From the NCBI GenBank assembly GCA_946902985.2, contig OX336389.2:343330444-343394443 (forward strand): DNA of 64,000 nt, written 5' to 3'. The notes beneath the pieces were generated by a model. The model ran no database searches, had not been told where the DNA came from, and worked only from the letters and a program-made list of their open reading frames with translations. Source of the DNA: Meconema thalassinum (Eukaryota; Arthropoda; Insecta; Orthoptera; Tettigoniidae). Numbering within the stretch: position 1 is the first letter of the stretch; each line of letters starts with the position of its first letter. Below, piece after piece: positions 45,679-56,425 of the stretch. Made by a program: the position numbers and the translations under genes.

Positions 45679-47019
45679 TAGATAGATAGATATATAGATA
45701 GATAGATTTTTATTAATTCCATTTGATCAAATACATGCATTCAATACATTTTTGATATGGGACACGTCAGAATTTCCATCTATAAAATAAAAGAACTAAC
45801 AGGTATATATTACTAATATTATAACTATTTAACTTATTATAATAGCAAATCTTAATAGGTACAATCTTATTGCACAACTATTTACACCTCACTCTATTAT
45901 CAAAATATGAAAACTTAATTCTATAAATACAACAACATACAGCTAGATATTACAATTGAATTAAAAAAGTAAAATATAATTATAGATTTCATCGCTCCTA
46001 TACGCTAAGATATTCAACTACTGAGTAAAAACAATGGCACTTGTGACCATTTGTTTAACTCTCCTGTAACGGAGTCAGCAGACTGCTGTATGACCTGTTT
46101 AGTTTCACCTTTTATTACGAGTGTTGTATCGTCCGCAAACAAAATTTCCTTATGTGAATGAACGTTCTGTGTTATATCATTGATATATAGAAGAAAGAGT
46201 AGTGGGCCCAAAACCGATCCCTGGGGTACTCCAAATTCAATAATTCCCTCACTGGACAATGTTTCATTAAGTAATTTGGTTCCATCATCCTTGTGTCTCA
46301 AGCTTACTATTTGTTTACGCCTTGTTAAGTAAGAAGTTAAGTTAAGAAGTTACAGGAACCACCATGGCTAATATTAGATCTAGAGTATTTACTAGCTTGT
46401 ATAAACCATGGGAATTGAATTAATTCGAGTTGTTCCTCTTTCAGCCAATGTTCTGAAATACATAGTGCTGAGATGTCTTTTAGTTCATTTTTAAGCATTA
46501 GATTTATGTAATCAATTTTATTATATAGAGACTGAACATTCTGATGGTAAATTTTAAATTCGTTACTTTTGCAATCTTGTGTTGGTGATTTATTTACATT
46601 ATTATTATTATTATTATTATTGTTGTTATTATTGTTGCTAGACAAATCCGAAATACCATTGTTGCACTCTGTTAAATTTGACATCGAAAGATCTGAATGC
46701 CAAACCTCACGTTTGGCTTCTTTTACAAGTTTCCCTGCTTCTACTCTAAAGATACTGTATTACTGTTGAATTATTCTTACCATTTGAATTTACAATTTTG
46801 CAGATTTCATCACTAAGATACTCTTTTCCTAACCTATTTAAGTGTAGGCCATGTCGAGTGTGGAACTTCCTGTCTAATTTACTTACATCTATAATTTGGA
46901 CATTTGGAAAACTGTTACAAATTTTACGAATTTTTCCATTTGTAGCCTCTATTTCTACATTTACACATGATTTGGGAATGAAATCGTATCTCTGCGGAAT
47001 GTTAACAATAATGACATTT
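45679..47019 (-). mobile_element. Array unit 11 (short type, 1.34 kb)
   Basis: RT fragment 46014-46301, endonuclease fragment 46337-46684 (13 Asn), ORF1 C-terminus 46746-47014 of the catgatttggg type. Confidence 0.9.
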
Positions 47020-47065
<46 letters not shown>

Positions 47066-48726
47066 TTTTATTAATTCCATTTGATCAAATACATGCATTC
47101 AATACATTTTTGATATAGGACACGTCAGAATTTCCATCTATAAAATAAAAGAACTAACAGGTATATATTACTAATATTATAACTATTTAACTTATTATAA
47201 TAGCAAATATTAATAGGTACAATCTTATTGCACAACTATTTACACCTCACTCTATTATCAAAATATGAAAACTTAATTCTATAAATACAACAACATACAG
47301 CTAGATATTACAATTGAATTAAAAAAGTAAAATATAATTATAGATTTCATCACTCCTATACGCTAAGATATTCAACTACTGAGTAAAAACAATGGCACTG
47401 CAGATAAGCTTTCAACATTCTATCAAAGGTTTTTATTTTTGGGGCCAGTTTTATATACTGGGGTAGTTTATTGTATAATTTAACTCCAGTGTGAAAAGTT
47501 CCTTTTTGATATATGCTTGTGTGTGTGTGTGAAATATGAATGTTTTGATTTTGTCTTGTGTTATGCCTATGGACATCATTGTTTGTTTTAAGAAAAACAT
47601 CTTTATTCATTAAATTCTTTTTAAAAAACATAATACTTTCAAAGATATATATGCAGGGCAGTGGGAGAATGTTTAAATCTTTAAACAGAGGTCTACATGA
47701 TTCTCTAGAGTTTACATTTGCCATAATTCTAATCGCCCTCTTTTGTATCCTAAACGTGCTTAGTACATCTGGCGACATACCCCAAAATATGATCCCATAT
47801 CTTAAGTATGAATGAAAATAAGCAAAATAAGTATTTCTTAATGTGTGCATGCTAGTGCAGGTTTTCAAAATACGTAACGCAAAGCACATCGAGTTCAGTT
47901 TAGTATTCAGATATTGTATATGTTTATTCCATTTCAAGTCATGTTGTATCCATAGTCCTAAAAACTTTGTTTCTGATTTATTTTCTATTTGATGACCATT
48001 TAATGATATATTGGGCTTCACGGGATTCCAGTTCTGTATAGTGTGGAATTTTAGACATACTGTTTTTTTATAGTTTATTATGAGGCGATTATCTTGTTAC
48101 CATTTCGTTAACTCTCCTGTAACAGAGTCAGCAGACTGCTGTATGACCTGCTTAGTTTCACCTTTTATTACGAGTGTTGTATCGTCCGCAAACAAAATTT
48201 CCTTATGTGAATGAACGTTCTGTGTTATATCATTGATATATAGAAGAAAGAGTAGTGGGCCCAAAACCGATCCCTGGGGTACTCCAAATTCAATAATTCC
48301 CTCATTGGACAATGTTTCATTAAGTAATTTGGTTCCATCATCCTTGTGTCTCAAGCTTACTATTTGTTTACGCCTTGTTAAGGAAGACTCGATCCATTTA
48401 TTAGCTAGACCTCTAATACCATATTGATTTAGTTTGGTAAGGAGGATTTTATGGTCAACAACATCAAATGCTTTCGATAAATCCAAGAATAGGCCAGTTA
48501 CATGTTCCTTATTGTCAATTAATTTCAGTATACAATTACTACATTCGTAAATTGCTGTCTGTGTAGATTTTCCGTTCTGAATCCATGTTGTGAGTTTGAT
48601 AATATTTTATTTTTTTCTATGAAACTTATCAGTCTCTTATACATAATTTTTTCCACAATTTTTGCAATACCAGTTGGTAAGGTAATAGGACGATAGTTAT
48701 CTAATTCATCTTTTGAACCGTTTTTT
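47020..48726 (-). pseudogene. Terminal array copy: LINE reverse transcriptase to 3' tail
   Basis: RT fingers begin in FKRxxNGSKDELDNYRPI-like text at about 48720. They run through GIAKIVEKIMYKRLISFIEK, SQHGFRTEKST and a complete palm, with [19 protein letters not shown] (48486), FGVPQGSVLG and FADDTTLV (48097-48300). The C-terminal domain is 47356-48021. Frame breaks lie near 48022-48097 and 48590. It retains text missing from all internal units, so it is a less-deleted relative at the array edge. Upstream it is joined directly to ORF1, with the whole endonuclease missing. Confidence 0.85.
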
Positions 48727-49460
48727 GTTATGCATGGATGGCAATGTACCCTTTAAATCTTTGATTACCTTTTTACCCTCATTTCTATAGACGTCGTTTG
48801 CTCCAGCGATGATTACTGCATAGTCCTTTGAAGTGAGGGTCGCACACTCACCTACAATCTCGCTCGTGACCGCTGCAATTTGTGCCCCTGGCTTTACTGT
48901 CGAAGTGACCTCCATTTCTCCGCTCCTCTCCAATACGGTTGCTGTTACATCTCGCCCGTGGCTATCCGCAAATATCCGCATCTTCCTGGATTTTCTCTTT
49001 ATCACTTTCTTCTTTCCTTCTAGAAGAAAGTCATCATTTTCTTCGACGGGCGCTCCAAATGAATTTGAGACGGGAATTTCAGTTACATGTACTCCATTTA
49101 TAGGCCTAGGCTTATTCAATCTTACCTTACCAGCAACCACTGTCGACAAAGTTTCCTTGCTTTCCTCTCTGTTTCCTTTTAATTTATTCAACTCTTCCAT
49201 TATCTTAGCAATATCTTCCATTATCAGCTTTATAATTTCATCTTTTTAGGACAGTTCGTTTCTCAGGTTATGACATTCGCATGACGGTACCGGTAGGCCT
49301 ACATTACGACAATCGGTTTCACTTTTTTCCTCACTCAATTTTACCTGAGATCTTGTGATTATTTTATTTGCATTTTTTACTTTTATCTAGCACGACGAGC
49401 ATAAATCCGTAACGGTTACACTACCAGACGAGACACTAACACTGTTAACTGACGACATAC
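48727..49460 (-). pseudogene. LINE ORF1 with SGNH/GDSL-esterase domain, 3'-truncated
   Basis: Reading starts at ATG about 49458 (MSSVNSVSVSSG) and has stops after DLCSSC and after RNELS. It is then open from MEDIAKIMEELNKLKG (49221) to a junction with RT at about 48727. A CxxC...CxCH set (CSSC, CECH) suggests a small zinc module, followed by a short coiled coil (EDIAKIMEELNKL), then a basic stretch (GKKKVIKRKSRKM). Next comes the esterase block I RIFADSHGRD and block III IIAGANDVYRNEG. The missing block V (HTRHGLHLNRLG) is what the array units encode. CR1/L2-type ORF1 proteins commonly carry such an esterase; they bind RNA. Catalytic Ser (ADSHG) and the His (HGLHLN) are on different copies here. 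Confidence 0.8.
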
Positions 49461-49982
49461 TAGAGATCTAAGTTAGCCTAGATGTTTATACCAAATTACA
49501 CTAAATTTATTTTAATTATTACTACCTAAATGAGTTAATCTAATTACCTACCAATAAAGAAGAATGTGAAATACGTATATCTTCCAATCGGGTGAAATCT
49601 CGTAAAAGCGCCGCTGCTCTACTTGATTCAAACAGTAATTGAAGAAGTCACCGAATCTTTGGACACATGTTCCCACAACTTAGTTTAGGTTTATTAAATT
49701 ATCAATAAGAATTTCTAAATACTATCAATATTCCATATTTCACTTGACCTAAGGAAAGTAACTTTATAGATTTTATATCTCTGTTATAATATCTTACCAC
49801 TTTTATCAAATATTTAAACTAGCTGCTATTTCACTGCATTTTCACTGTGACGCCGTCTTGCAGGAAGCAAGATATGTACAGTATTTGCATGATTGAAAAA
49901 CAATATATAAACAATATAAATCTTCTACAGATATTTGTAATTGATATAGACAAAAGTTATTTGAAACATACAGTGTATACAT
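49461..49982 (-). other. Probable LINE 5' untranslated region and left flank
   Basis: On the minus strand this lies upstream of ORF1. The GC-rich gacggcgtcacagtg at about 49845-49860 may be near the true 5' end of the element. 49880-49982 is AT-rich flank. No coding sequence is seen. Confidence 0.4.
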
Positions 49983-50876
49983 GACTTGAAATGGAATAAA
50001 CATTATACAATACCTGAATACTAAACTGAACTCGATATGCTTTGCGTTACGTATTTTGAAAACCTACACTAGCATGCACACATTAAGAAATACTTATTTT
50101 GCTTATTTCCATTCATACTTAAGATATGGGGTCATATTTTGGGGTATGTCGCCAGATGTACTACGCACGTTTAGGATACAAAAGAGGGCAATTAGATTTA
50201 TGGCAAATGTAAACACTAGAGAATCATGTAGACCTCTGTTTAAAGATTTAAACATTCTCCCACTGCCCTGCATATATATCTTTGAAAGTATTATGTTTTT
50301 TTTAGAATTTAATGAATAAAGATGTTTTTCTTAAAACAAACAATGATGTTCATAGGCATAACACAAGACAAAATAAAACATTCATATTTCACACACACAC
50401 AAGCATATATCAAAAACGAACTTTTCACACAGGAGTTAAATTATACAATAAACTACCCCAGTATATAAAACTTGCCCCGAAAATAAAAACCTTTGATAGA
50501 ATGTTGAAAGCTTATCTGCAGTGCCATTGTTTTTACTCTGTAGTTGAATATCTTATTAGTGTATAGGAGCGATGAAATCTATAGTTATAATTTACTTTTC
50601 TATCTTAATTTTAATACCGAGCTGTAAGTTGTTGTATTTATAGAATTAAGTTTTCATATTATGATAATAGAATAAGGTGTAAATAGTTGCCCAATAAGAT
50701 TGTATCTCTTAAGATCTGTTATTATAATAAGTTAAAATAGTTATAGTATTAGTATTATATACCTATTAGTACTTTTATTTTATAGATGTAAAATCTGACG
50801 TGTACTATATCAAAAATGTATTGTATACATGTATTTGATCAAATGGAAATAATAAAATCTATCTATCTATCAGTTT
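49983..50876 (+). mobile_element. LINE copy 3, plus-strand 3' fragment with tail
   Basis: Starts at DLKWNKH (out of frame at first) and runs through TYTSMHTLRNTYFAYFHSYL and RESCRPLFKDLNILPLP, breaking at a T-run shift near 50305. It then runs NKDVFLKTNNDVHRHNTRQN to FHTGVKLYNKLPQYIKLA and the end at 50566. The 3' untranslated region ends tgatcaaatggaaataataaa with a short (ATCT)n tail to 50876. 5'-truncated, with scattered substitutions against the array; opposite in orientation to the array. Confidence 0.88.
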
Positions 50877-51662
50877 AGCTAAAGCGAGTAGGGGACTACT
50901 ACTACAGATGTTACGACCATCAGTACCGGTACTCTCTGAAAAAGTTCATATTTTGTTTTGTGACTAAACGATTTGCTACGTTTCAATTTTGTATGGATTT
51001 GGCTTGTTATCTGTTTCGTTGTGAGAAATTGGTGATCGTGGAATTTTCTACCTGGTTAAACACACTGGAATTAAGTGTCCACAATTTTTCTTTCTCGTCA
51101 GTTCCATTACTTTTGTTTTTTTTTTAAGTTTGGCATCTACATCGTGGTGGGCCGAATGTGAGTTGTTCAAAACTAACCGTATTTCACAGTTGTCATCCAT
51201 CGTTTTTACGATACCCGCACCATTTGAAGCATATTTTGTATGTCTTTAGCATTATTGGTAGTGAGAACGAAATTAATGTGACTTTCCGTTGAAGTGTGCG
51301 ATACGTAGCCTATTCGTTTCGTTCTACTGTCCATGTTTGGAAGTGTGCATATGCCTTACCGTGTTTTGTATAATTTAGCAAGTTTGCATTATAATATTTG
51401 TAAATCTGATTCAACACTTAGGTGGATGGTAATGTTTCTTCGAGCTGTTTACTCTAAGGGTATATAATTACTGTAGGTAGGCTAAAGCACTGCATTAGGC
51501 CTACCGGTAATAATTCAGATGATGAATTCAGTCCAGTCACTCTTAGGGCGACCGTTTTCCTTGCTTTCCTTAGAGGAGAAACACGAGGTTAAGCGACTAG
51601 GTAGGCCAAAGCCTCACCTTTAGATCACTCAGACTGTTAAGACAAAAACTAGAAGTTTTAAC
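50877..51662. other. No recognised gene
   Basis: AT-rich. aggcctaccggtaataatt at about 51497 resembles short motifs seen elsewhere (49287, 61990). It may hold the decayed left end of the following hAT element, but no matching terminal repeat was found. Confidence 0.4.
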
Positions 51663-53611
51663 AGAAATTTTCATCCCGACATGTATGATAAATATGACTG
51701 GATGTGTGGTTGTGAAGTGACCAATACCTTGTTTTGCTAACCATGTATTTTGTTTGGGGGTGAATATTCATGGACAAAGAATGGTGTAAGTGATCTGTAG
51801 CATCTTCATGATCGAGCTAAAAAGCGTGCGTCATCAAAATTGCATATGGAGAATACATTGAACCTGGTCATGTTTGCCAATGTTAATATAGCACAGCAGA
51901 TGGACACAGGATACCGAAGAGCAATAGAAACTCATAATCAAAAGGTAGCCCGAAATAGGTATGTTTTGAACATTATAATTAACTCTATTAGATTTTGTGG
52001 TTCATTTGAGTTGGCATTGCGCGGACAGGACGAGTCCGATAAATCAAGCAATCCGGGGTTTTTTCGTGGACTAATCAATTTTAGTGCAGAATTAGATAGT
52101 GCTATGAAAACGCATTTGGAAAAAGCGACTGTATCCTAGGGGACCTCAAAAACAATACAAAATGAAATTCCGCAGTGCATGCTTGAAGTTTGCCATGAGG
52201 AAATTGCAAAAGAAATTAAAGAGTTAAAATTTGTGTCTGGCATAGCAGATGAAACAAGTGACGTAGCATCAATATATCAGTTGGTCATTGTATATAGATA
52301 CTTGGTCAACTTTAAGCCAGTGGAGAGATACTGGGGTTTTATTAATCCTGAAGGGCAAAATGCAGAATCATTGGCTGCATGCATATCTGATGAGCTCAAA
52401 CGTCACTTTCTTGGTTGTGAACATAAGCTTATCGCACAAACGTATGATGGTGCATCTGTTATGAGTGGTTCTAAACATGGCGTTCAGGTGATAATAAAGC
52501 AGAAGTATACATTAGCTAAATACGTTCATTGTCATGCTCACCAGTTAAATTTAGTCATGCTGAATGCAACCTCAAACAACACAAGTGTGAGGATTTTCTA
52601 TGTAAACCTTCAAGGACTCTTGTTCCTTCTTCTCAAACTCTCCTCAAAGAACTGCAGTTTTAGATGAAATAGTTGGAAAACGTCTGCCTTGATCAATCCC
52701 CACTAGATGGAACTTCCTAACACGATCAGTGAATACTGTCTTTGAGTACAGAACTGAGTTGATATAATGTATGGAAGTAATTCAGGAAGGTGTTAGAATT
52801 AATAATGCAACATCTATTATTCAAGCCTCTGGTTACATTGGTATTTTGAATGATGATAATTTTACTTTATGGTTGTCTTTCTTCCATACAATCATGGCAC
52901 ATGTAGACATTTTGCAGAGTGAGCTTCAGAGGCGTGAGTGCACTCCAACAACAGTTCTGGCAAGACTAAAATCTTTCGAAATAGAGATTCTGAAACTAAG
53001 AAATACCATCAATTCCACATCAGAGCAGTCTGGCATAGTCAAGAAACGAAAAGTAGAAACAGAAAGAAACAGACAGGCAATTGAAGTTTGTGATGTCATT
53101 TTGACTGAAATGTCAGACAGATTGGTTTCTTGGCCACTTGGGAGCAGCCGCACTCTTTCTTCCAGACAAAGTTGCAGAATGCGAGCTGCACTATCCGGTT
53201 GAAAATGTCAGACTTGTTCAACAAGCTTACCCATTCATTGAGTGCAGGAAACTTGAGACAGAACTTTCAATTATTTACAGAACATTAGAATTTAGACACA
53301 CATCAGGTGCTCTGCCACTAATGGAATTCTTGAGGGACAATAATTTAAGTTCAACATTCAGTGAATCTGTTAAATTACTAAGTGTAGTTCTGACTATCCA
53401 CATGTCCTCTTGTGAGGCGGAACGATGTTTCTCCACCCTGAAAATGATTAAGACGTTCTTACGAAATACAATGTCTCAGGAGAGATTATCAGCCCTTGCT
53501 ATGCTGTCGACTGAACGAGATTTCATCATGCAAATAAAGGACTTAAATGACAGAGTCATAGACATTTTTGCAAGGAAGAAGGAGAAGCGTGTTGATTTTC
53601 TCTACAAATAG
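51663..53611 (+). pseudogene. hAT-family transposase (TTF finger, DUF4371, hAT dimer domain), broken
   Basis: One frame from about 51663 gives FHPDMYDKYDWMCGCEV, LFC, a stop, PCILFGGEYSWTKNG and DLxHLHDRAKKRASS. This is a TTF-type zinc finger with the W..C...LFC..C pattern. DUF4371 follows: NIIINSIRFCGSFELALRG, GFFRGLI, IADETSDVASIYQLVIVYRY, and AQTYDGASVMSG with the second aspartate. The stops are at about 51738, 51800 and 52137. After VHCHAHQLNLVML frames shift several times (52600-52770, 53120). It ends in the hAT dimerisation domain SSCEAERCFSTLKMIKTFLR. Similar proteins are annotated as zinc finger MYM-type protein 1-like in insects and vertebrates. It is a dead transposon gene, not a host gene. 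Confidence 0.85.
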
Positions 53612-53788
53612 GTGAGTAACGTGGCATAACCTTCAAGTCAAGGAGTACAAATACAGTAGTATAAGCTTACATATGTTCAGATTTCTGCTTTTCCGTATTT
53701 TGTATCTGTTCGGTATCTAAGGGATGGTTTGGCTACTCTTATATTAGTGATCATAGCCATAATATTTTTGGTATCCCCAACTTAAGAT

Positions 53789-53804
53789 TCACCAGCCGCC
53801 ACTG
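53789..53804 (-). repeat. Probable right terminal repeat of the DUF4371 hAT element
   Basis: Reads cagtggcggctggtga on the minus strand, a terminus I recall for this hAT group. The partner left end was not found, so the boundary is tentative. Confidence 0.5.
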
Positions 53805-53834
53805 GATTAGAATATGTTAAACAGAGTGCCTCGG

Positions 53835-53945
53835 ATGTATGGTGAGATAGCTATGTAGAGATGAACGATTAGCTCAGGATAGGGAGGTATGGAGGTCTGC
53901 ATCAAACCAGTCAAAAGACTGAAGACTCAAACAACAACAAAAACA
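53835..53945 (+). repeat. 3' end of a dispersed repeat with (CAA)n tail
   Basis: ggaggtctgcatcaaaccag, gactgaagactcaa and caacaacaaaaacaa resemble the 3' terminus of a common insect non-LTR element. Only this end is present. Confidence 0.45.
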
Positions 53946-54392
53946 ACCGTGAGTTACTTTTGTGAGTTTTGGTCAAACATTTGACTACTCCCGTGAGCCA
54001 TTCTTAGGAACCGGATTTCTTGTGAGTTTTGGTCATGCTATTGACGGAAATGTTTTAGAATCAGTTGGCTACACTGAATCAAGGAGTTTGACAGAATTTT
54101 GTTTGCATGTGCTGTTTTTACTATGCCCACTACCGTACCAAGAAGAAGAAGAAGAAGCATGTGCTGTTAGTCTTGTTGTTGTGTTCGATGTTTACCTTTT
54201 TATTTTACGTGTGGCGTTAATATGTGTTGCGATTTAACATTTTGTTTTGTAGTGGATTAACAATTTGCCTGTTATTTTTTTTGTGTAAGTAGTTTTATAG
54301 TCAGTGATGAATTGTATAATTTTAGAATTAAACACAATGATACTTGTCCATAACCTCTAGTTCATTTTTAGTTTTTATTTTCTTAATGACAG

Positions 54393-54602
54393 ACTGGCTG
54401 CGTGGCTCAGCGGTAACGTTCTCGCTTGCTAATCCCAAAGTAGCATGATCGAATCCTGGCGCAGGCAGTTGACATTTGAGGGTGTGCAAATGCTAGGGAA
54501 CCTTATCAGTAGATTTACTGGCACGATAAAGATCCCCTTCGGGGCAATATTCCGGCACCCCGGCGTCTCAAAAAGGCGTGAAACCAATAACATTATTATT
54601 AT
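54393..54602 (+). mobile_element. SINE, family A, clearer copy
   Basis: tRNA-like head with A box tggctcagcgg and B box gatcgaatcc, body ggcgcaggcagttgacattt, gatccccttcggggcaat, and an (ATT)n-like tail. It matches 2064-2265. Confidence 0.8.
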
Positions 54603-55534
54603 CTTAATGACAGTTGTTTCTTTATAAAATACTAATCAATAGATTTCCATCCACCCATTTAATATATTTGAAATTAGTGGTCGGTCATTGTGTTATATGA
54701 GAAATAATGAAGTGTCCTTCCTTTGCACCCACAAATGACTGCCCTACATTAGAGTTGTACTACCCCAGACTGCTAGTATTTATTTGTGCCGTGTGCATGT
54801 CAGGGGTTCTACGAGATTATGTAGTTAGCGTATCCTCACTGATATTTACTGTACGATTCATAAAACAGCTCCACTGTACAGGGAAGGGTAAAGAGTAGGG
54901 CATGCTTCTGTAAATCCTGGAATACTTCCAAAGGGAAAGATTATTTGGATTAATATCCAATTTATTAATGCTTGGAAGTTGTGAGACATAGATACCAGGT
55001 CTAACACATGGTTCAATACTGAGTTTTGAAATATAAAAGCATTTTCTCACCTGTCTCCTCAGTTTTGCCTGTATGACTCCCATTTTCACTGATCACAGTG
55101 ATCCGATAACTTGGTGCTCTGGTGAGCAGTGACCTCTGTTCGTTGATCACTCCGGTGGGCACTTCACACAATCCCACTAGCGATGCGCCCGCTACTGCAC
55201 GACATCCTCGTATGACCCATGCGAGGGGCTTTTATAATGAGGAAGGAAGGCGTTTGCTGACAGGGTTGAACTAGGATTGATGTCTGATACAGTTTCACAT
55301 TGAACTGACATTGGTACATATCATACCTCCCCAAGTTTGGTAATAGACTTTATTGCCATTCAATACAATTTTTTTTACAATAGGCTATGTCAATTTTTTT
55401 AAGGTAAACTTAATTTAACTTACATTACATTTAAACAATAGTTCCCATTTTAAGTTTACTTCTTCTGCACATAAAACTTACAGTACAATTTTAAGTCAAT
55501 CTTTCAAATTTCCTTTTCTAGAAATCCTTCTATC
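54603..55534. other. No recognised gene
   Basis: AT-rich in the second half with several T runs. The GC-richer part at 55090-55260 has a small palindrome tgatcacagtgatcc. Small frames only. Confidence 0.5.
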
Positions 55535-55933
55535 TATATATATATACTAGCAGTAGTACCCGGCTTCGCCCGGTGGAATGATGATAATGTTTTAAGGTCT
55601 CCTTAGAAATATAATGGACTTAAAATGTAAGTCATTTGCTCCCAAAGACAATGAGGGAGTAATATCTAGGTCATTTGCCCTTTTGATAAGGATGATAATA
55701 AAAAATACTGTTGAATTGACACGTCAAACTTACAAATTACCGTAATAGAAATACATATTTCAAAATTCACAGGCGAGGAAGACTTATTGTGTGTGGTGAT
55801 TAATGGTGTAATGGGCGTAACATCTACTGTAGGTCATTTGCTCTTATGATGAGGATGATAAGGGAAACTACTACCGGTATTGAATTGACACTTCAACGTA
55901 TAATGTACACAATGTACTGTAATAAAAATAACT

Positions 55934-56160
55934 ATATGGCGGCTTCGATGGCGTATTTGGTAGCATGCTGAGCTTCTATGCCCAAGATAGCGGGTTCAAA
56001 CCCGGCCGAAGCCGTCGGATATTTTAAGAGAATTAAAAATCCGTCAGTATGCCTTTCTTCGGAGGGGAAGTAAAGCCGGCGGTCCCATGTCAGATTTATG
56101 GCATGTTAAAGAACCTTCCACTAATTACACCTGTGTGAAGCTAAATTGGATAGATAAACA
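55934..56160 (+). mobile_element. SINE, family C, in left palindrome arm
   Basis: tRNA-like head atggcggcttcgatggcg...gcgggttcaaacccggccga, where the B box lies in a strong GC stem, then a body with gccggcggtcccatgtcaga. It is mirrored in the right arm, so it inserted before the arms were duplicated. Confidence 0.7.
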
Positions 56161-56344
56161 ACGCTCATAGATGTCTACGTCCGTTGCCAAGAGCCGACTG
56201 CAGTGGCGTCTAGTAGCTAAGTTCCGAACTTGGCCTAGTAGTCGTTGACGGTGGCGATTGGCGGCAAAAGTACGAACTATTTGAAGAATTCTAAGTTGCA
56301 GTTTGTACTTAAATTAAAAAACAGATAACACACACTAATAACAC

Positions 56345-56425
56345 CGGTTATCAGACAGATTCTACACACACCCAAAGTACACGGGGCTACATGACCGCGT
56401 TGTCGCAGCCTCTAAACTTAAGAAC
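56345..56425 (+). repeat. SINE family B tail in left arm
   Basis: ggttatcagacagattc, then cacacacccaaagtacac and gtcgcagcctctaaactt. Mirrored at about 61467-61547. Confidence 0.6.

Larger units (their letters stand above)
25464..49460 (-). repeat. Head-to-tail array of LINE-derived units (nascent satellite)
   Basis: The minus strand repeats the same series: ORF1 C-terminus, ORF2 endonuclease N-terminus, reverse transcriptase fragment, 3' untranslated region, (TATC)n tail, then the next unit. Tails start (plus-strand left edge) at about 26983, 30033, 32057, 34112, 35478, 36823, 38180, 39540, 40900, 42971, 44335, 45679 and 47020. Eight intervals are 1.34-1.37 kb, and the others about 2.0-2.1 kb apart from one 3.0 kb copy. 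All regular units share one endonuclease-to-RT deletion junction, and the eight short units share a second. Shared internal junctions show amplification as DNA. Units are nearly identical by eye. Confidence 0.92.

Noticed and set aside
30057..47019. Independent LINE insertions stacked at a hotspot (TATC tails as targets)
   Set aside because: Shared internal deletion junctions and shared rare substitutions in adjacent units cannot be explained by separate insertions of different copies.
26535..47031. Plus-strand frames of 60-80 codons repeated in every array unit (poly-leucine frame and a 77-codon frame)
   Set aside because: They are antisense shadows of the LINE endonuclease Asn tract and the ORF1 esterase C-terminus. 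The minus-strand reading has recognisable domains and these do not.
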